Shown here piece after piece: positions 41,529-49,956 of a DNA stretch of 55,556 nt (positions are counted from its first letter, which is position 1; each line of letters opens with the position of its first letter). The stretch spans positions 1 through 55,556 of the forward strand of contig NZ_JAZKUD010000018.1 in NCBI RefSeq assembly GCF_036625275.1. The letters run 5' to 3'. A model generated the notes under the pieces. That model ran no database searches and was not told the DNA's origin. It saw only the letters and a program-made list of their open reading frames with translations. This DNA is from Accumulibacter sp036625275. Lineage in GTDB: Bacteria > Pseudomonadota > Gammaproteobacteria > Burkholderiales > Rhodocyclaceae. The translations under genes were made by a program, and so were the position numbers.

Positions 41529-43178
41529 GTGCGCATTACCTTGGTTCACCCGGCCGGTTTCAACTTCGTTCCAGGGCAGCCCGATTTTTCGGTGCTGGCC
41601 AACCGCATGCCGCCGATCGGCATCATGCAGCTCGCAAGCTGGCTGGAGAAGCATGGCCATGCGACCGAACTGCATGACTGCCTGGGCCCGTATGCGCCGC
41701 CGGGAATCGAGGCCAACGCTGAGATTGTTCTGGCGACCCGGCCGGATCTCGTGGGCATCAGTGCGACGACTTCCAGCTTTATGGACGGGGTCGACCTCGC
41801 TGCGTACATCAAGCGGAAGCGGCCGGAGGTCAGAATCGTCTTCGGGGCGGTGCATGTCTCATCGATTGGCGCACCGATTCTTGAGCACTTTCCGGAAATC
41901 GACTACCTGTGCATCGGCGAGGGTGAAGGCTGCCTGCTCGACCTGGCAAACGGCAAGGCGCTGGCGGAGATCGACAACCTGGTATTCCGCAACGGCGACA
42001 ACCGGATCGTTTGCAATCCGCGCCGACACCGCATCCTCAATCTCGACGAGCTGCCCTTTCCGGCGTACGAAAAGCTGGCCGGTTTTCCGCATGGCTACCA
42101 CCTGCCACTGTTTGCCTACGAGAAACGTCACGGCGCGACGATGATCACTTCGCGCGGCTGCCCCTACACCTGCTCATTTTGCGACCGAACGGTTTTCGAG
42201 CGACTGTACAAGACCAACTCGGCGCAATACACGTACGAGCACATGAAATACCTTCGGGATCGCTTCGGTGTCTACCACATCAACTTTTACGATGATCTGT
42301 TCACGGCCCACAAGAAACGCGTCACCGAACTGTGCGAACTGCTGATCGAGCAGCCGCTGGGGATGAACTTCAACTGCGCCATCCGCACGGGTCACACCTC
42401 CGACGAAATGCTGGCCATGCTGAAGAAGGCCGGTGCGCTGATGGTGTCGATGGGTATCGAATCAGCCGATCCGGGAATGATGGAGCGCCACAAGGCCGGG
42501 GTGACGCTGCCGGAAGTGAAGAAGACCGTCGAACGGATCCACGCTGCCGGTTTGCGCGCCAAGGGCCTGTTCATCTTCGGGTTGCCGGGAGAAACACCGG
42601 CAACACTCAGGCAGACGAGTGATTTCATTCTCTCTCTCGATCTTGACGAAATGAACATGACCAAGTTCAGCCCGATGTATGGCGCGCCGATCTGGGACGA
42701 GTGCGTCAGTGGCAAGGAAGGGGACTTCATCGAAGACTGGCGGCTGATGAACTGCCTGAATTTTGTCTTCAAGCCACACGGCTTTTCGTCGCGCGAGGAG
42801 ATGGACGCGCTCTACAACTGGCACGTCAAGCGTTATTACGACAGCCGGGGCTATCGCCATCGCTTTGCAAAGCGACTCTGGCAGCATCGCTGGAGCCTCT
42901 GGCATGTTGTCCGGCACCTGCCGGAAACCGTGGCTGCGGCTCGTTACTTCAGTGCCAACAAGGAGCAACTGGAACTTGCCAGGCAGGAGTTTGCCCGCCA
43001 TCCGCGCCAACCGGTCGGCCTGCAGCCCTTCCTGAGTCCGGAGTTGAAAGCGGATGCCATTGCCGCCATGTCGCCGATCAAGATTTCCCGCCGTCCGGCG
43101 CGGCCGGCAGCGGCACCGGAACCGGCATCGTGCTGCACGCCGCAAGCGTTGGGATCAGCCGTGCAGGGAACAGTATAA
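41529..43178 (+). CDS. B12-binding-domain radical SAM protein
   Basis: The 549-residue protein starts with GTG behind CGAGGAG. It has an N-terminal cobalamin-binding-type domain (about 1-150; GIMQLASWLEKHGHATELHD, VFGAVHVSS, CIGEGE) and a radical SAM core with the 4Fe-4S cysteines C211, C215 and C218 (SRGCPYTCSFCDRT), then IESADPGMM and LFIFGLPGETP. The tail ends in an Ala/Pro-rich stretch with CC. These enzymes perform methylations, ring contractions or C-C bond reactions on hydrophobic or aromatic substrates. The adjacent halogenase and chorismatase suggest an aromatic or lipid substrate; the reaction cannot be assigned. Confidence 0.85.
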   Translation: MRITLVHPAGFNFVPGQPDFSVLANRMPPIGIMQLASWLEKHGHATELHDCLGPYAPPGIEANAEIVLATRPDLVGISATTSSFMDGVDLAAYIKRKRPEVRIVFGAVHVSSIGAPILEHFPEIDYLCIGEGEGCLLDLANGKALAEIDNLVFRNGDNRIVCNPRRHRILNLDELPFPAYEKLAGFPHGYHLPLFAYEKRHGATMITSRGCPYTCSFCDRTVFERLYKTNSAQYTYEHMKYLRDRFGVYHINFYDDLFTAHKKRVTELCELLIEQPLGMNFNCAIRTGHTSDEMLAMLKKAGALMVSMGIESADPGMMERHKAGVTLPEVKKTVERIHAAGLRAKGLFIFGLPGETPATLRQTSDFILSLDLDEMNMTKFSPMYGAPIWDECVSGKEGDFIEDWRLMNCLNFVFKPHGFSSREEMDALYNWHVKRYYDSRGYRHRFAKRLWQHRWSLWHVVRHLPETVAAARYFSANKEQLELARQEFARHPRQPVGLQPFLSPELKADAIAAMSPIKISRRPARPAAAPEPASCCTPQALGSAVQGTV

Positions 43179-43232
43179 TGGAGCACTTGGCGGCTTTCGC
43201 TGCCGGAGTCGTGATTGACAGGGGTTGCGGGC

Positions 43233-44570
43233 ATGCAGGTTGAAGGTGGGGGAGGGGAGCGCCGGGAATGCGATGTCCTGGTGATCGGTGGCGGCCCGGC
43301 CGGGTCGACGATCGCTCCTTTGCTCATCGAGAGAGGCTATCGTGTCGTCCTGCTCGAGAAAGCGCGACATCCGCGCTTCCACATTGGCGAGTCCCTGCTG
43401 CCAGCCAATCTGCCGCTCTTCGAACGGCTCGGCGTTGCCAGCGAGGTCAAGGCCATCGGCATGGAAAAATGGGCGGCCGAGTTTGTCTCGCCACAGCACT
43501 TGATGCCGCAGACCTTCCATTTCGCAGATGCCTGGGACAAGTCGATGCCTTACGCCTACCAGGTGAAACGGGCGGAGTTCGACGCCATCCTGATCCGCAA
43601 TGCCGCGTGCAAAGGGGTTGAGGTCCACGAGGCTTGCAAGGCAAGGGCAGTCGACTTCCTGTCCGACAACAGCGTGCGGGTCCGCGCCTGTCAGGAAAAT
43701 GGTCGCGAGGTCGAATGGACGGCACGCTTCGTCGTCGATGCTTCCGGGCGTGACACCTTCCTGGCCAATCGCTTCCAGATCAAGCACCGCAACCCGCGGC
43801 ACAACAGTTCGGCCGTTTATGGGCATTTCGCTGGCGCCAGCCGCAGCGCCGGGCAGGCAGAAGGCAACATCACCATCTTCTGGTTCGAGCATGGCTGGTT
43901 CTGGTTCATTCCGATGCAGGGCGACGTGACCAGCGTCGGCATGGTCACCTGGCCGTATTTCATGAAGGCCAGGGGGCAACGGAGCATCGAGCGCTTCCTG
44001 CACGACGGCATTGCCTCCTGCCCGGCACTCGCCATGCGTCTCAAGGATGCCCGGCTGATCAACCCGGTCGAGGCAACCGGCAACTTTTCCTACGTGTCCG
44101 AGCGCACGCATGGCAGCAACTACCTGTTGCTTGGCGATGCTTATGCCTTCATCGACCCGGTTTTTTCTTCCGGGGTGCTGCTGGCGATGCACAGCGGCGT
44201 GATCGGCGCGGAGACCATCGACACCTGCCTGCAGCGGCCTGGCGAGGCGGCGGCGGCCCTCAAGCGCTTCGACCGCCTGATGCAGCATGGTCCGAAGCAG
44301 TTCTCGTGGTTCATCTACCGGGTCACCAACCCGATCATGCGCGACTTCTTCATGGGTCCGAAGAACCTCTTCCGGGTCAAGGAAGCGCTGCTGTCGGTGC
44401 TCGCCGGCGACATCTTCGGCAGTACGCCGATCTGGCGCTCGCTGTGGATGTTCAAGCTGCTCTACTATTTCGCCAACGCCATCCAGCCCCGGCGTGCCTT
44501 CATGGGCTGGAGGCGCCGGCGTTCCAACATCCGCCGGGTCGATGACCCTGCCCTGAACGCCAGCCCGTGA
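43233..44570 (+). CDS. Flavin-dependent halogenase (tryptophan-halogenase-like)
   Basis: The 445-residue protein starts at ATG 43233 (AGGGG eight bases upstream). It has the FAD motif VIGGGPAGSTIAPLL, HIGESLLPANLPLFERLG, a lysine (K79, in GMEKWAAEF) at the position of the catalytic Lys of FADH2 halogenases, the signature WFWFIP (222-227, matching WxWxIP) and FIDPVFSSG (306-314, matching FxxPxxSxG). All three halogenase signatures are thus present, so halogenation of a phenolic or pyrrolic substrate is likely rather than simple monooxygenation. The stop overlaps the GTG of the chorismatase gene. Geranylgeranyl-reductase-like enzymes share the fold but lack WxWxIP. Confidence 0.85.
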   Translation: MQVEGGGGERRECDVLVIGGGPAGSTIAPLLIERGYRVVLLEKARHPRFHIGESLLPANLPLFERLGVASEVKAIGMEKWAAEFVSPQHLMPQTFHFADAWDKSMPYAYQVKRAEFDAILIRNAACKGVEVHEACKARAVDFLSDNSVRVRACQENGREVEWTARFVVDASGRDTFLANRFQIKHRNPRHNSSAVYGHFAGASRSAGQAEGNITIFWFEHGWFWFIPMQGDVTSVGMVTWPYFMKARGQRSIERFLHDGIASCPALAMRLKDARLINPVEATGNFSYVSERTHGSNYLLLGDAYAFIDPVFSSGVLLAMHSGVIGAETIDTCLQRPGEAAAALKRFDRLMQHGPKQFSWFIYRVTNPIMRDFFMGPKNLFRVKEALLSVLAGDIFGSTPIWRSLWMFKLLYYFANAIQPRRAFMGWRRRRSNIRRVDDPALNASP

Positions 44571-45589
44571 GCCTCGCTTTTCGTTCCGATGCCTGCCGTT
44601 CGCGACCGCTTGTGGATGCCGAAGTCAAAGCTGCGGAGATCCTCGGCGGCACGCTGATCGGCTGTCGGCCGTCCACACCCCCGACGCCTCGCTGGCCGGA
44701 GCAGACAGTGGTTGCGCCGTTGCTCGGTTATCCCGGCGAAGCCGTCCATGAGTTGTGGATCAGTGCGGGCGATTGCCGCCCCGGCGAGTTTGAAGGAATC
44801 GCTTTCCGGCGCAGCCGGGAAGTCCTGTTCGGTGTCATCGAACTCGACGAGCAGGCCTTTTCGACTACCGGCCGGGAAAGCGCCCTGCAGCAGGCAACAG
44901 GGGAAGCCTACCGGCGCATTTTCCGGCTACTTGCCGCGCAGGAGTTGCCACACCTCTGGCGCGTCTGGAATTATCTTGCCGACATCAACGGCGAAACCAA
45001 CGGCCTCGAACGCTATCGCCAGTTCAACATTGGCCGGCACGATGCCTTTGCTGCCTGCGCTCGGGCGGCCACCGGTGACGTTCCCGCGGCCTGTACGATC
45101 GGTCTGCCGCAGGGACCGCTGAGCATTGCCTTCCTCGCAGGTCGAACGCCGGTACAGCCGGTCGAGAACCCACGCCAGGTGAGTGCCTACCACTACCCGA
45201 TGGAGTACGGGCCACGCAGCCCTACTTTCTCACGTGCGGTGCTCTTGACCCTGCCCGAACGGGAGTGCCTGTTCATTTCCGGGACGGCGAGCATCGTCGG
45301 ACACCGCACGGTGCATCTCGGGGATATCTTTGGGCAAACGCGCGAGGCGCTGGCCAACGTCGAGGCCGTGCTGACCGAGGCCAACCGTCTGAGCCGCACG
45401 ATATTTACGCTGGGCGGGCTTGCGTACCGTGTCTACATCCGCCATGCCGAGGATTTTCCGGCCGTGCGGGATCTGTTGAGCGCTCCGATGGGTACTGCGG
45501 TGGGTCTCTGCGTGCAGGCCGACATCTGCCGACAAGACCTTCTCGTCGAGATCGAGGCGGTGGCCGTCAATGTTCTGGGGAGTGTCTGA
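44567..45589 (+). CDS. Chorismatase, FkbO/Hyg5/XanB2 family
   Basis: These enzymes cleave chorismate to pyruvate plus 3- or 4-hydroxybenzoate or a dihydroxycyclohexadiene acid, depending on subtype. The 340-residue protein has the family segments WNYLADINGETNGLERYRQF (134-153), NIGRHDAF, GLPQGPLSIAFLAG, NPRQVSAYHYP with YGPRSPTFSRA (201-224) and ISGTASIVGHRTVHLGD (237-253). Subtype cannot be read with certainty. Starting at GTG inside the halogenase stop and ending one base into the mipA start, it is tightly coupled to both. By analogy with xanthomonadin loci it would provide the hydroxybenzoate unit that the halogenase modifies. Confidence 0.85.
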   Translation: MSLAFRSDACRSRPLVDAEVKAAEILGGTLIGCRPSTPPTPRWPEQTVVAPLLGYPGEAVHELWISAGDCRPGEFEGIAFRRSREVLFGVIELDEQAFSTTGRESALQQATGEAYRRIFRLLAAQELPHLWRVWNYLADINGETNGLERYRQFNIGRHDAFAACARAATGDVPAACTIGLPQGPLSIAFLAGRTPVQPVENPRQVSAYHYPMEYGPRSPTFSRAVLLTLPERECLFISGTASIVGHRTVHLGDIFGQTREALANVEAVLTEANRLSRTIFTLGGLAYRVYIRHAEDFPAVRDLLSAPMGTAVGLCVQADICRQDLLVEIEAVAVNVLGSV

Positions 45590-46440
45590 TGCATGATGCC
45601 TTGAACGGATGCCGGATCGGCCGTCTGACGGCAGCGGGGCTGGGCTGTCTTGCGCTGGTCGCGCCGGCAGCCGAGGAAAAGCCACTGTGGGAACTGGGGG
45701 CCGGGGTTGCGGCATTCAGCTTCCCGTATTACCGGGGGTCGGATCAAACCGACCATTTCGTTCTGCCGGTCCCCTATTTCACCTATCACGGGGATTTCTT
45801 CAAGGCCGACCGGCACGGCATCCGCGGCAGCTTCTTCGATTCCGACCGCGTCGACCTGAGCGTCAGTCTGGCGTTGTCGCCACCGGGCCTGAGCGACGAC
45901 ATCCGTGCCCGCGCCGGCATGCCGAACCTCGATGCGACCTTCGAGATTGGCCCGCAGATGGATATCACCCTGTGGCGATCGGAAAACCGGTCCCGTTTCG
46001 TCAAGTTGCTGCTGCCGTTGCGCGCCGCTTTCACCGTCGAGAGTTCTCCCCGTGATATCGGCTGGGTCTTCCATCCACGGCTCAACCTCGACCTCACCGA
46101 CCTGCCGGGGATGCCTAACTGGAAACTCGGCCTGCTGGGCGGGGTGGTTTTCGGCAACCAGCGGCAGAATGCCTATTACTACACGGTCGCACCGCAGTAC
46201 GCCACGCCGACGCGTCCCGCCTACCAGGCCGCTGGCGGCTACGCCGGCACGCAATACCTGGCGGCGCTCTCGAAGCGCTTTCCCAAATTCTGGTTTGGCG
46301 CCTTTGTCCGCTACGACAACCTCGATGGCGCGACTTTCGACGATAGCCCGCTGGTCAGGCAAAAAAACTATTTTGCTGCCGGTCTCTCGCTGAGCTGGAT
46401 TCTCGGCGAATCGTCGACGCGCGTGCAGGTCGATGACTGA
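45589..46440 (+). CDS. MipA/OmpV-family outer-membrane protein
   Basis: The 283-residue product has a short signal peptide (LTAAGLGCLALVAPAA) and many aromatic beta strands. It includes the family start WELGAGVAAFSFPYYRGSDQ and ends in alternating strands without a terminal Phe. MipA/OmpV proteins form monomeric beta-barrels, some with roles in small-molecule passage or murein hydrolase complexes. The ATG shares one base with the chorismatase stop (TGATG), and the end overlaps the acyltransferase start by eight bases. A role in exporting or anchoring the cluster's product is inferred. Confidence 0.82.
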   Translation: MHDALNGCRIGRLTAAGLGCLALVAPAAEEKPLWELGAGVAAFSFPYYRGSDQTDHFVLPVPYFTYHGDFFKADRHGIRGSFFDSDRVDLSVSLALSPPGLSDDIRARAGMPNLDATFEIGPQMDITLWRSENRSRFVKLLLPLRAAFTVESSPRDIGWVFHPRLNLDLTDLPGMPNWKLGLLGGVVFGNQRQNAYYYTVAPQYATPTRPAYQAAGGYAGTQYLAALSKRFPKFWFGAFVRYDNLDGATFDDSPLVRQKNYFAAGLSLSWILGESSTRVQVDD

Positions 46441-47251
46441 CTCGCCTGCCGGCAAAGCCCCCCTGTGGGTCGCCTATGAACGTCTGGCCATGGTGCTGGG
46501 GCTGGGCGTTCTGGCGCTCTGCTGCCTGATCTGGCTGCCGTTTGCGATGCTTCTCCATCCGCTCTTGCCGCGCCGCATCGGCCAGTCGATTGGCCGCCTG
46601 GTGGCGCGTGTCGGTTTCCGTGGCTATCTGGCAGTGCTCGGCTGGTTGTGTGCCTGCCGCTTCGATCTCGAAGAACTCGATCAACTGCGCGGCGCGGGGC
46701 CGCTGTTGCTGGCAGCCAACCATCCCTCGCTGCTCGACGCGGTCCTTATCCTCTCTCGCGTACCGGATACCGTTTGCATCATGAAGGCGGAACTGATGGA
46801 CAATCTCCTGTTCGGCGCGGCTGCGCGGCTGGCGCGCTTCATCCGCAATGACGCGCCACTGGCGATGATCCTCGACGCCGGCGAAGAACTCAGACAAGGC
46901 GCCCACCTGCTGATTTTCCCCGAAGGCACGCGGACCACCACTTTTCCGGTCAACTCCTGCCTGCCGACGGTCGGTCTCGTCGCCCGGCGCAACAGGGTGG
47001 CGGTTCAAGTCTTGTTGATCGAGTTCTCGACGCCCTATCTCGGCAAGCACTGGCCACTGTTCAGGCGGCCGGAATTGCCCTTGCGCTGTCGCATCCGTCT
47101 CGGCCGTCGCTTCACCCCGCCGGAGGACGTTGCTGTCTTCAGGGCCGAACTCGAAAATCATTTCCGGGCCGAACTGAGTGAGCCATGGCCGGCAACAGTC
47201 ACCGGCCCGGCCCTCGTGAATGCCCACAAGGGCCGGCGAAAGGTCTGCTGA
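46433..47251 (+). CDS. Lysophospholipid-type acyltransferase (PlsC family)
   Basis: The 272-residue protein has an N-terminal hydrophobic segment (about 18-42) and the PlsC motifs NHPSLLD (96-102, HX4D catalytic) and FPEGTRT (162-168). It is cytoplasmic-side membrane-bound and transfers an acyl chain from ACP or CoA to an alcohol acceptor. Acyltransferases of this kind also occur in aryl-polyene clusters. It overlaps mipA by eight bases and is followed by the glycosyltransferase after nine bases. Acceptor unknown. Confidence 0.85.
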   Translation: MTDSPAGKAPLWVAYERLAMVLGLGVLALCCLIWLPFAMLLHPLLPRRIGQSIGRLVARVGFRGYLAVLGWLCACRFDLEELDQLRGAGPLLLAANHPSLLDAVLILSRVPDTVCIMKAELMDNLLFGAAARLARFIRNDAPLAMILDAGEELRQGAHLLIFPEGTRTTTFPVNSCLPTVGLVARRNRVAVQVLLIEFSTPYLGKHWPLFRRPELPLRCRIRLGRRFTPPEDVAVFRAELENHFRAELSEPWPATVTGPALVNAHKGRRKVC

Positions 47252-47260
47252 ACGCGCGCC

Positions 47261-48019
47261 ATGGCGGTCGCCTCCTCCACTCATCTGGTCATCATCCCGA
47301 GCTACAACCCAGGGCCACAGGTTCTGCAGACGGTTCGTGCCGCACGTGCGCAATGGACGCCGGTGTGGGTGGTTGTCGACGGCAGTACCGACGGGACCGG
47401 CGAATGCCTGCAGGCACTGGCTGGTGAAGATGATGGCCTGCGCGTGTTCGTGTTGCCAAAGAATCGTGGCAAGGGGGCGGCGGTGCTCGAAGGCATCAGC
47501 CAGGCACGGATCGCCGGCTTCACGCACGCGCTGACGATGGATTCCGATGGCCAGCACCCGGCCAGGCTGATCCCCGCGTTCATGGCGGCTTCGCAAGCGC
47601 GGCCGGAAGCGATGGTGCTCGGCAAGCCGGTCTTCGCCGCCGATGCGCCGGCACTGCGCGTCAATGGCCGCAAGATCTCCAATGGCTGGGCCAACCTCGA
47701 AACGCTGTGGATGGGCATCGGCGACTCGCTCTACGGGTTTCGCGTCTACCCGATCGAACCGCTGCAACGGATCATGCAGGCGAATCGCTGGATGCGCCGT
47801 TTCGATTTCGATCCGGAGGCCGTCGTTCGCTTGTGCTGGGCTGGCGTCCCGCCGCTCAACAGCGATGCGCCGGTGCGCTACCTGCGGCCCGACGAGGGCG
47901 GCGTCTCGCATTTCCGCTACCTGCGCGACAACACTCTGCTGACCTGGATGCACACCCGGCTGTTTTTCGGTTTCCTGCTCCGCTTGCCATGGCTGCTGGC
48001 CAGGAAGATCACCGACTGA
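47261..48019 (+). CDS. Family 2 glycosyltransferase
   Basis: The 252-residue GT-A enzyme shows LVIIPSYNPG, VVDGSTDGTGE and LTMDSDGQHP, whose aspartates bind the nucleotide sugar and metal. A short hydrophobic C-terminal stretch (LLTWMHTRLFFGFLLRLPWLL) suggests membrane association. It is shorter than polyprenyl-phosphate glycosyltransferases with multiple helices and resembles those in aryl-polyene loci. The donor and acceptor are unknown. The gene follows the acyltransferase by nine bases. Confidence 0.87.
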   Translation: MAVASSTHLVIIPSYNPGPQVLQTVRAARAQWTPVWVVVDGSTDGTGECLQALAGEDDGLRVFVLPKNRGKGAAVLEGISQARIAGFTHALTMDSDGQHPARLIPAFMAASQARPEAMVLGKPVFAADAPALRVNGRKISNGWANLETLWMGIGDSLYGFRVYPIEPLQRIMQANRWMRRFDFDPEAVVRLCWAGVPPLNSDAPVRYLRPDEGGVSHFRYLRDNTLLTWMHTRLFFGFLLRLPWLLARKITD

Positions 48020-48050
48020 GCGGTCGATCCTGGAGACTGCCAACGGCACC

Positions 48051-49250
48051 ATGAACATCACAGAAATCTTTCTGATCGCCATGGCGATCATCTTCACGCT
48101 GCCCTATCTGATCTGGCGTATCGGGCGTACGGATTACTACGCGCCGCTGGTCGTCGTCCAGATCCTCACCGGGATCGTGCTCGGACCGGGAATTCTCGGT
48201 CGCTTCTACCCCGATGGCTATGCCTTGGTCTTCAATGCGGCGGTCGTCCAGTCACTCAACGGCATTGCCTGGTGGGCGGTGATGCTCTTCGTGATGATCG
48301 CCGGCGTCGAACTCGACCTCGGACAGGCCTGGGCACATCGTCGCGAGAGCAGCATCACCGCCGGACTGGCGCTCGGTACGCCGCTCCTGTTCGGCTGCCT
48401 GGCGGCCGGTCTGCTGCTGCTCGACGATGGCTGGACCGGGCCGCAGGCGATGCCCTGGCAGTTCGTTCTCGGCGTCGGCATGGCCTGCGCGGTGACGGCG
48501 CTGCCGATCCTGATCCTGCTCATGGACAAGCTCGCCATTCTGCGCCAGCCGATCGGCCAGCGCATCCTGCGCTACGCCAGTCTCGACGACATTGCCATCT
48601 GGGGTGTGCTGGCGCTGATCCTGATGGACTGGCATCGGGTCGGCAAGCAGATCGCTTTTCTTCTCGGCTACGCCCTGCTCGGCTTCGCCTTCCGGGCGCT
48701 GATGCAGCGGCTGCAGGAGCGTGACCGCTGGCATGTGGCGCTGATCTGGCTGGCCGCCTGCGCCTTCGGTGCCGACTGGTCCGGCCTGCACTTCATGGTC
48801 GGCGCCTTTCTCGCCGGCGCGATCATGGACACCGGGTGGTTCGATCAGGAACGGATGGACCTGCTGCGCCACCATGTCCTGCTGGTCGTCATGCCGGTCT
48901 TTTTCCTCAGCACCGGCCTGCGTACCAACTGGACGCTCGGTGGCGAGGCGGTGTTCGTCGCTGCCGGGCTATTGCTCGTCGCTTCGGTTGGCGGCAAGCT
49001 GCTTGGCACAAGCATCGCCGGCAGAATCCTCGACTGGATGCCCGGCGAGGCAGGCATCATCGGCTGGCTCCTGCAGACCAAGGCGCTGATCATGATCATT
49101 TTCGCCAACATTCTGCTCGACAAGCAGATCATCACCAGTGAGGCCTTCACCGCTCTGTTGCTGATGGCGGTGGCCAGTACGATGCTCACCGTACCAATGG
49201 TTGCGCCGAAGCTGAAGCGGCTGCGGGAAGTCGTTCTGCGCAGCAGTTGA
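48051..49250 (+). CDS. Cation:proton antiporter, CPA2 family
   Basis: The 399-residue protein has roughly 12 hydrophobic segments. It has the CPA2 features GIVLGPGILG in an early helix, ARG/GVELDL (AGVELDLGQAW) and SLDDIAIWGVLALIL, with paired acids as in Na+/H+ or K+/H+ exchangers, and lacks the RCK domain of Kef systems. It is 31 bp behind the glycosyltransferase and may be co-transcribed, although its function need not be linked. Confidence 0.87.
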   Translation: MNITEIFLIAMAIIFTLPYLIWRIGRTDYYAPLVVVQILTGIVLGPGILGRFYPDGYALVFNAAVVQSLNGIAWWAVMLFVMIAGVELDLGQAWAHRRESSITAGLALGTPLLFGCLAAGLLLLDDGWTGPQAMPWQFVLGVGMACAVTALPILILLMDKLAILRQPIGQRILRYASLDDIAIWGVLALILMDWHRVGKQIAFLLGYALLGFAFRALMQRLQERDRWHVALIWLAACAFGADWSGLHFMVGAFLAGAIMDTGWFDQERMDLLRHHVLLVVMPVFFLSTGLRTNWTLGGEAVFVAAGLLLVASVGGKLLGTSIAGRILDWMPGEAGIIGWLLQTKALIMIIFANILLDKQIITSEAFTALLLMAVASTMLTVPMVAPKLKRLREVVLRSS

Positions 49251-49293
49251 TTCGCAGCGAATGGCGCCAGTTGCAGTAAACGGGTGATCAGTT

Positions 49294-49311
49294 CAGCAGC
49301 ACGTGCTGCTG
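49294..49311. repeat. 18-bp perfect palindrome between convergent genes
   Basis: CAGCAGCACGTGCTGCTG is a perfect 18-bp palindrome between the convergent antiporter and tlpA genes, 44 bp after the antiporter stop. It lacks a loop and T-run. It could be a protein-binding site, or a cruciform-prone sequence acting as a weak bidirectional terminator. Confidence 0.45.
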
Positions 49312-49377
49312 GCGACAACCGGGCTGACCCTGCTGGTCGCGGTTCCTTGGTCTGGTTCCGGGTGACGCCTTGCCCGC

Positions 49378-49956
49378 TTACCGCGAGGCGAGGCGCTGCA
49401 GGATCGAGTTCAGTCGGGACTCGTCAAACCGACCCAAACGGCTACCCTGCACCCGGCCGTCGGGGCCAATCACCAGTGTATAGGGCAGACCCTTGATCTG
49501 CAGGCCAGGCATCTGGCTGGTGGCCGGATCGGCGAACAGTAGCGGATAGGCGACCGGTGTGGTCCTGACGAAGGCCTGCATGTTTTCCACAGTGTCGATC
49601 CCTATCCCGACAAACTGTACGCCCTGCGCCGCATACTGGCGTTGCAGGCGTGAGAAGGCTGGTATTTCCTCGACGCAAGGGGCGCACCAACTGGCCCAGT
49701 AATTGACCACCAGAATCTTGTCACGCCACTGCGCCATCGCCTGCGGGCGCCCGTCGAGATCGGGCAGCGTCAGCCCCATGACCGCGTCGGCCTGCGCCTG
49801 CTCCTGCGCCGGCGATAGTTGCTGCGACGAGATCAGGCCGGAGGGAGTGCCATTGACCGGCAAACGGTTTTGCTCGATCAAGCGATAACCCAGCCAGCCA
49901 ATCGTCGCCAGCGTCGCCACCCCGGCCGTTACCGCCAGCCCCAATGCTTGCTTCAT
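49378..49956 (-). CDS. TlpA-like membrane-anchored thioredoxin
   Basis: The 192-residue protein starts at ATG 49956, overlapping the stop of the oxidase-like gene by four bases (ATGA). It has an N-terminal anchor (LGLAVTAGVATLATIGWLGY) and a periplasmic thioredoxin domain with WASWCAPCVEE and the cis-Pro region IKGLPYTLVIG. TlpA/ResA proteins reduce disulfides in cytochrome c or copper-centre maturation. Coupling to the oxidase-like subunit suggests it assists that protein's assembly. Confidence 0.9.
   Translation of the reverse strand: MKQALGLAVTAGVATLATIGWLGYRLIEQNRLPVNGTPSGLISSQQLSPAQEQAQADAVMGLTLPDLDGRPQAMAQWRDKILVVNYWASWCAPCVEEIPAFSRLQRQYAAQGVQFVGIGIDTVENMQAFVRTTPVAYPLLFADPATSQMPGLQIKGLPYTLVIGPDGRVQGSRLGRFDESRLNSILQRLASR

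Noticed and set aside
46355..48097. 580-codon antisense frame across the acyltransferase and glycosyltransferase
   Set aside because: It spans three well-supported genes on the other strand and has low-complexity Gln/His/Arg content typical of antisense frames.
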